Shown here piece by piece: positions 8,771-12,738 of a stretch of 12,738 bases of DNA. The DNA is taken from assembly GCA_905215675.1 (NCBI GenBank), contig CAJMRA010000030.1, positions 1 to 12,738 of the forward strand. The letters are read 5' to 3'. Made by a program: the position numbers and the translations under genes. Each line of letters starts with the position of its first letter. Position 1 is the stretch's first letter. The stretch is from an uncultured bacterium (lineage in GTDB: Bacteria; Desulfobacterota; Desulfovibrionia; Desulfovibrionales; Desulfovibrionaceae). The notes under the pieces were generated by a model. It was not told where the DNA came from, did not search any database, and saw only the letters and a list, made by a program, of their open reading frames with translations.

Positions 8771-11700
8771 ATGTCCAACAAAGACGCCACGCCCAGCAAG
8801 ACTTCGGCGAAAGCCGAAAACATCAAAAAACAGCTGGTGCTGACCGGCGCGGATATCGTCAGCCTGGGCGAAGAAGCCGAACTCCTCGTGGGGGGCAAGA
8901 ACTACAATACGGCCCTGATCAGCCAGATTGAAGAAATTCAGGCCCCGCATTTCAGAGCCATCTCTTCCGTGGCGTTCCATCGTCTGCTGGATGAAACCCG
9001 CGTCAGCAGCAAGATCGTGCGCGCCGTCGTGGATCGCGAATACGCGCGCATCGACTGGAACGATCCGGAAATCAATCAGGATCCCGACTTCCTGCAAAAA
9101 TTCGTTCGCCAGCTCGGCAAACAGATTCATGACATCACACGTACGGAAGTGGAGCAGGGGCACGCCAAGCTACGGACCTTCATCAATACCGTGGTCGAAG
9201 GCTTCGCCACGTCCCCCGAAGGCATCGACCAGCTCCGCAAGCGCTCCGTCATGGTGCAGGCCGCCATCCTTTCCGTGGATCTGCCCGCCGACGTGGATGC
9301 CGCCGTGCGCGGGGCCTATGCCGCCATCTGTCGCGAAAACGGCGACGACATGACGCCCGTGGCCGTCCGCTCGTCGGCGGCCGGCGAAGATTCCCGCAAG
9401 AAGGCCTTTGCCGGTCTTCAGGATACGTATCTAAACATGGTCGGCGCGGACAAGGTCGCGGAAGCCTATCACTGGGACTGCGCCTCGGCCTACAATCTGC
9501 GCTCCATGACCTATCGCCGCGAAGCCATTCTCGACGCCATCCTGCTGGCGGAAGAATCCGGCGACGAAAGCATCGGCGAAAATGCCAAGAAGGAATGGGC
9601 CATCGAGCATACCTCCCTGTCCGTCTGCATGATGCAGATGATCAATCCGGTCATCTCCGGCACGGCCTTCTCCGCCGATACCGCCACGGGCTGCCGCGGC
9701 ACGAGCCGCAAGGACCTTGTCAGCATCGACGCCAGCTACGGCCTTGGCGAAGCCGTCGTGGGCGGCAAGGTGACGCCGGACAAGCTCTATGTCTTCCAGC
9801 GTGACGACGGCAACGAAGTCGTCATCCGGCAGATGGGCTGCAAGGACATGAAGATCGTCTATGACGAGCGGGGCGGCACGCGCGAAGTGGAAGTGCCCGA
9901 ACTCGAGGCCCTGCGCTGGGCCCTGTCGCTCAGTCAGGCGCAGCTGGTCGCGCGCGGCGTGCGCGCCGTCAGCAAGGCCTACGGCGGCATGATCATGGAC
10001 ACGGAATTCTGCATCGACGCCAACGACAAGCTCTGGTTCGTGCAGGCCCGTCCCGAAACCCGCTGGAACGAGGAACTGGAACGCCATCCCCACACCATTT
10101 TCATGCGTCGGCGCGAAGTGGATTCCAAGGCCGCCGAACAGGCGGAAGTGCTGGTGGAAGGCAACGGCGCCTCCCGCGGCGCGGGGCACGGAACGGTTCG
10201 CTTCCTGCGCTCGGCCCTTGAGCTGAACAAGGTCTCCAAGGGCGATGTCCTGGCCGCGGAACGCACCGACCCGGACATGGTCCCCGGCATGCGCGTGGCC
10301 TCGGCCATCATGGCCGACGTGGGCGGCGATACCAGCCATGCGGCCATCACCTCCCGCGAACTCGGCATCGCCGCCGTCATCGGCATTCAGCGTCTGGACG
10401 TGCTGCGCGCCCTCGACGGCGCGGAAGTGACGGTGGACGGCACGCGCGGCCGCGTCTATCGCGGCCTGCTGCCCCTGCGCGAAGTGGGCGGCGAAATGGA
10501 TATTTCCAAGCTGCCCACCACGAAAACCAAGGTGGGCCTGGTACTCGCCGACGTGGGACAGGCCCTGTTCCTTTCCCGCCTGCGCGACTTCCCCAAATTT
10601 GAAGTGGGTCTGCTGCGCGCGGAATTCATGCTGGGGAACATCAGCATTCATCCGCAGGCGCTGGAAGCCTTCGACAGCGGCGAGCTGGAACAGGTGGTGC
10701 AGACCAAGCTGCATGAACTGGACGATCGCCTGTCCAAGGTCATGCGCGAACAGATGTCCGCCGGTCTGATCGTCTTCAATTTCAATCTGCGGCAATACGT
10801 GGGCGAAGTCACCGGTCTGGCGAAAGAGGTCGAACAGCTGGCGGACATGGACAAGACCATGAACGCCGAGGAAGTGCTGTTGCAGCACCGCAAGATGCGC
10901 GAACTCGATCACAAGCTCGATCAGCACCTCGAAATGGCTTCCCGCCGTCTGGAAGTCCTGAAGACCTCGCAGGATCTGGCCGAACACGTGCGCATCATCA
11001 TGGGCTATGACGACGAGCTGGCGCTGCTGTCTCCCGGCGATCCCGAAGCCGCCAAACGCGCCGCCGAAATCAAGTCCGTTGTCGACGCTCAGGTGGAGCG
11101 CATCAAGGATCTGCCCGCCGTCAAGGAACTGATGGAAAATATCGGGCGGCTGCGCGAAGAAGTCGGCCTGCGCGCCGGATTGAAAAAGGAAATGGACTCG
11201 GTGCGCAATCTGCCCGAAACCATCCACAAGCTCATTCGTTCGCGCGGTTTCCGTACCGGGAAGGAACACTATGTGCAGACGCTGGCGCAAAATCTGGCGC
11301 TCTTTGCCATGGCCTTCTACGGCAAGACCATCATCTACCGCACGACGGACTTCAAGAGCAACGAATACCGGAACCTTCTTGGCGGTTCCCTCTTTGAGCA
11401 TATCGAAGCCAACCCCATGCTGGGCTACCGCGGCGTGTCCCGCAATATCCACGACTGGGAAATCGAGGCCTTCAAGCTGGCCCGCGGCATGTACGGCGGC
11501 TCCAACCTGCAAATGATGCTGCCCTTTGTCCGCACGCTGGAAGAAGCCCGCTCCATGCGCAGCTATCTTGAACAGGTGCACAAGCTCAAGAGCGGACAGG
11601 ACGGCCTCCAGATCATCCAGATGTCGGAGCTGCCTTCCAACGCCATTCTGGCCAAGCAGTTCATCGCCGAATTCGACGGCTTCTCCATCGGTTCCAACGA

Positions 11701-12334
11701 CATGACGCAGATGGTCCTGGCAACGGACCGTGACAACGCCCGTTTGTCCCATATCTACGACGAAGAAGACCCCGCCGTCGTCTGGGCCATTCTTGTCAGC
11801 ATCTTCGCCGGTCAGAAATATCGCAAGAAGGTCGGCTTCTGCGGTCAGGGCGTCTCCAACAGCGTCATTCTGCGCGGGCTTGTCGCCATCGCGGGCATTG
11901 TTTCCGCTTCCGTCGTGCCGGATACCTACTTCCAGACCGTGCTGGACATCGCCGCCGTGGAAAAGGAAAACATCCCCACGGCGCAGCTCGGGACATGGCT
12001 GGGCGCACAGCATCACAAACGCCTTGCCGCGCTCATGGAAGAAAGCGGCTACGGGCATATCCTGAAAAAGTTCACCGAACCCAAGGATATCCAGGAATGG
12101 TACGAGGGCGAATTGCAGCGCCGTCACGAGCAGCTGCGCGAGCACCTCGACACCCCGAAGGAAAGCTTCTATCGCACCGAATTGCAGTCCTTCCGCTCCA
12201 CATTCCACAAGCCCGTCATCTACGCGACATGGGACTGGAACAGCACCGTGGAAGACGCCCTGCATCAGGCCGGCTTTGCCAACTTTGAAGAGCAGGCCGC
12301 CGCGCTGGAAGCCTACCGCGCCATCAAGTTCTAG
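8771..12334 (+). CDS. PEP-synthase-like protein with coiled-coil insertion in the TIM barrel
   Basis: A 1187-aa cytoplasmic homologue of phosphoenolpyruvate synthase/PPDK, expected to make PEP from pyruvate and ATP. Domains: PEP/pyruvate-binding ATP-grasp (GGKN with K43; VAVRSSAAGEDS with R200; GLGEAVVGGKVTPD); mobile phosphohistidine domain with H523 in TSHAAI; PEP-utilising TIM barrel starting with GLLRAEF (E618), DFKSNEY (D860), ENPMLGYRG-like NPMLGYRG, IGSNDMTQ and catalytic C1024 in GFCGQGVSN. All key catalytic residues I can place are present. Differences from E. coli PpsA (792 aa): about 70 extra residues between GGKN and the RSS motif; about 170 extra residues between E618 and D860, rich in Leu/Glu/Lys/Arg and coiled-coil-like (roughly 640-820); and about 100 extra residues at the C-terminus. 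Close relatives are labelled PEP-synthase-related in Desulfovibrio (from memory). Start ATG 8771 is set by GGAGGAAG. It has its own promoter candidate, a structured leader, and a downstream terminator at 12490. True PEP synthase activity is likely but not proven. Confidence 0.85.
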   Translation: MSNKDATPSKTSAKAENIKKQLVLTGADIVSLGEEAELLVGGKNYNTALISQIEEIQAPHFRAISSVAFHRLLDETRVSSKIVRAVVDREYARIDWNDPEINQDPDFLQKFVRQLGKQIHDITRTEVEQGHAKLRTFINTVVEGFATSPEGIDQLRKRSVMVQAAILSVDLPADVDAAVRGAYAAICRENGDDMTPVAVRSSAAGEDSRKKAFAGLQDTYLNMVGADKVAEAYHWDCASAYNLRSMTYRREAILDAILLAEESGDESIGENAKKEWAIEHTSLSVCMMQMINPVISGTAFSADTATGCRGTSRKDLVSIDASYGLGEAVVGGKVTPDKLYVFQRDDGNEVVIRQMGCKDMKIVYDERGGTREVEVPELEALRWALSLSQAQLVARGVRAVSKAYGGMIMDTEFCIDANDKLWFVQARPETRWNEELERHPHTIFMRRREVDSKAAEQAEVLVEGNGASRGAGHGTVRFLRSALELNKVSKGDVLAAERTDPDMVPGMRVASAIMADVGGDTSHAAITSRELGIAAVIGIQRLDVLRALDGAEVTVDGTRGRVYRGLLPLREVGGEMDISKLPTTKTKVGLVLADVGQALFLSRLRDFPKFEVGLLRAEFMLGNISIHPQALEAFDSGELEQVVQTKLHELDDRLSKVMREQMSAGLIVFNFNLRQYVGEVTGLAKEVEQLADMDKTMNAEEVLLQHRKMRELDHKLDQHLEMASRRLEVLKTSQDLAEHVRIIMGYDDELALLSPGDPEAAKRAAEIKSVVDAQVERIKDLPAVKELMENIGRLREEVGLRAGLKKEMDSVRNLPETIHKLIRSRGFRTGKEHYVQTLAQNLALFAMAFYGKTIIYRTTDFKSNEYRNLLGGSLFEHIEANPMLGYRGVSRNIHDWEIEAFKLARGMYGGSNLQMMLPFVRTLEEARSMRSYLEQVHKLKSGQDGLQIIQMSELPSNAILAKQFIAEFDGFSIGSNDMTQMVLATDRDNARLSHIYDEEDPAVVWAILVSIFAGQKYRKKVGFCGQGVSNSVILRGLVAIAGIVSASVVPDTYFQTVLDIAAVEKENIPTAQLGTWLGAQHHKRLAALMEESGYGHILKKFTEPKDIQEWYEGELQRRHEQLREHLDTPKESFYRTELQSFRSTFHKPVIYATWDWNSTVEDALHQAGFANFEEQAAALEAYRAIKF

Positions 12335-12395
12335 AGCATTACACGACAGGCCGTATGGGTTGAAACACACGGCGTTTCAACCTTGAAAAGGCTCT
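12331..12395 (+). repeat. Dispersed structured repeat, partial copy C, overlapping a stop codon
   Basis: Begins with CTAGAGC, whose TAG (12332-12334) is the stop codon of the PEP-synthase-like gene. It has the invariant core CGACAGGCCGTATGG (12344-12358) and only the last hairpin: GGTTGAAAC (12358-12366) with GTTTCAACC (12374-12382), 9 bp, 7-nt loop. A T-A pair of copy A is a G-C pair here, a compensatory change. AGAGC (12333-12337) and GCTCT (12391-12395) could close an outer 5-bp stem. The GC-rich and A/T hairpins of copies A and B are missing. Confidence 0.8.
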
Positions 12396-12408
12396 CAGTA
12401 AAAGAATA

Positions 12409-12449
12409 AAGCCTTGGGGGGGAGGTTTTTTCCCTCTCCCCCAAGGCTT
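12409..12449 (-). terminator. Long GC hairpin, terminator-like for minus-strand transcription
   Basis: A 17-bp stem (12409-12425 with 12433-12449, one G-U pair) with a 7-nt loop holding the T-run. On the plus strand the 3' flank is GC-rich. On the minus strand the hairpin is followed by a U-rich stretch (complement of 12396-12408, TTTATTCTTTTAC). This suits termination of a minus-strand gene entering from beyond the right edge. No such gene is seen in the window. Confidence 0.5.
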
Positions 12450-12489
12450 CCGCGCCCGATGCGCTTTTCTGTAAAAAATCGTTCACTCC

Positions 12490-12526
12490 GACGTATTCCA
12501 CAGCAAAGGGAATACGCCGTTTTTTC
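12490..12526 (+). terminator. Intrinsic terminator downstream of the PEP-synthase-like gene
   Basis: CGTATTCC (12492-12499) pairs with GGAATACG (12509-12516) over a 9-nt loop. It is followed by CCG and six T (12520-12525). It lies about 155 nt after the stop codon. This is the best plus-strand terminator for the upstream gene. Confidence 0.75.
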
Positions 12527-12738
12527 TTGTCCCGCGCCGCATGCCCAGCTGTGCTTCAGTTGAGGGTTGAGATTCAGGGGGAGGGGACCCCCCTCAGCTG
12601 GCGCGTGAGGACTACGAGAACGCCTTTTCTCGCTGCGCTGGGAAAAGGCTGGGCCCCCCCTGACCCCCACCCCTCCCCCAGCGCGCTTTTTTCAGGAGGG
12701 TGACGGAAAGCGGGGACGCGGGGGACAAAGCCTGCATC
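12527..12738. other. Gene-free GC-rich tail with G4-forming tract and further hairpins
   Basis: I see no supportable gene in the last ~210 bases. The tract 12654-12679 has C-runs of 7, 5, 4 and 5 separated by 3, 1 and 1 bases, so the minus strand has a short-loop G-quadruplex motif. GCCTTTTC (12622-12629) pairs with GAAAAGGC (12642-12649). Alternatively GCGCTGGG (12635-12642) pairs with CCCAGCGC (12677-12684), followed by GC and six T (12687-12692), which is terminator-like with an unusually long loop. These two stems are mutually exclusive. A G-run/C-run inverted pair also lies at about 12576-12593. Confidence 0.55.

Noticed and set aside
8559..8843. Short reading frame through repeat copy B, similar to a frame on the minus strand of copy A (both read NRAFSA then RQAVWF)
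   Set aside because: The similarity is explained by the DNA repeat. Stems, not codons, are preserved, start contexts are poor, and the frames run into unrelated flanking sequence.
9431..12370. A long open frame (about 980 codons) antisense to the PEP-synthase-like gene
   Set aside because: Same explanation: composition artefact opposite a gene with conserved catalytic motifs; no ribosome-binding site or recognisable domain.
12395..12670. Minus-strand frame of 91 codons in the right-hand intergenic tail
   Set aside because: It runs through a terminator, a hairpin and the C-rich tract, is low in complexity, and has no family signal or ribosome-binding site.

Overview
The window looks like a chromosomal segment of a GC-rich anaerobic delta-type proteobacterium, most likely a Desulfovibrionaceae member. 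The main reason is the gene order birA - pyc - PEP-synthase-like. From memory, the same block with the same unusually long proteins (about 1230 and 1190 aa) is found in Desulfovibrio. No phage, transposase, CRISPR, tRNA or rRNA gene is visible. All seven genes read as intact.

Layout. Positions 1-130: AT-rich leader with a near-perfect dyad. 131-580 (+): ybeY. 613-1938 (+): exported fusion of a VanX-type D-Ala-D-Ala dipeptidase and a YkuD-type L,D-transpeptidase. 2007-2525 (+): small single-pass membrane protein of unknown function. 2526-2723: convergent intergenic space filled by a structured repeat (copy A). 2724-3851 (-): tRNA nucleotidyltransferase of the CCA family with an HD domain and an apparently shortened flexible loop. 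3884-4681 (+): biotin-protein ligase without a DNA-binding domain, divergent from the previous gene by 32 bp. 4755-8456 (+): single-chain pyruvate carboxylase with an extra C-terminal zinc ribbon. 8464-8507: strong intrinsic terminator. 8510-8539: candidate sigma-70 promoter. 8583-8719: repeat copy B, in the presumed 5' UTR of the next gene. 8771-12334 (+): PEP-synthase-like protein with a helical insertion in its TIM barrel. 12331-12738: partial repeat copy C, a long hairpin, an intrinsic terminator and a C-rich tract whose complement is a strong G-quadruplex candidate.

How the genes fit together. BirA biotinylates the BCCP domain of pyruvate carboxylase, which makes oxaloacetate from pyruvate. 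The PEP-synthase-like enzyme would make PEP from pyruvate. Together they form an anaplerotic/gluconeogenic module suited to an organism living on C2-C3 compounds such as lactate and pyruvate. A terminator and a new promoter separate pyc from the PEP-synthase-like gene, so the two can be expressed independently. The 5' part (ybeY, peptidoglycan fusion, membrane protein) looks like a separate short co-directional unit.

The most interesting non-coding signal is a dispersed structured repeat with three copies in this one window. All copies share an invariant 15-nt core, and their hairpins keep pairing through compensatory or G-U changes. The most interesting protein signals are the two-enzyme cell-wall fusion, the loop-deleted nucleotidyltransferase (possibly CC-adding), the zinc-ribbon tail and altered transferase active site of the pyruvate carboxylase, and the coiled-coil insertion in the PEP-synthase-like protein.
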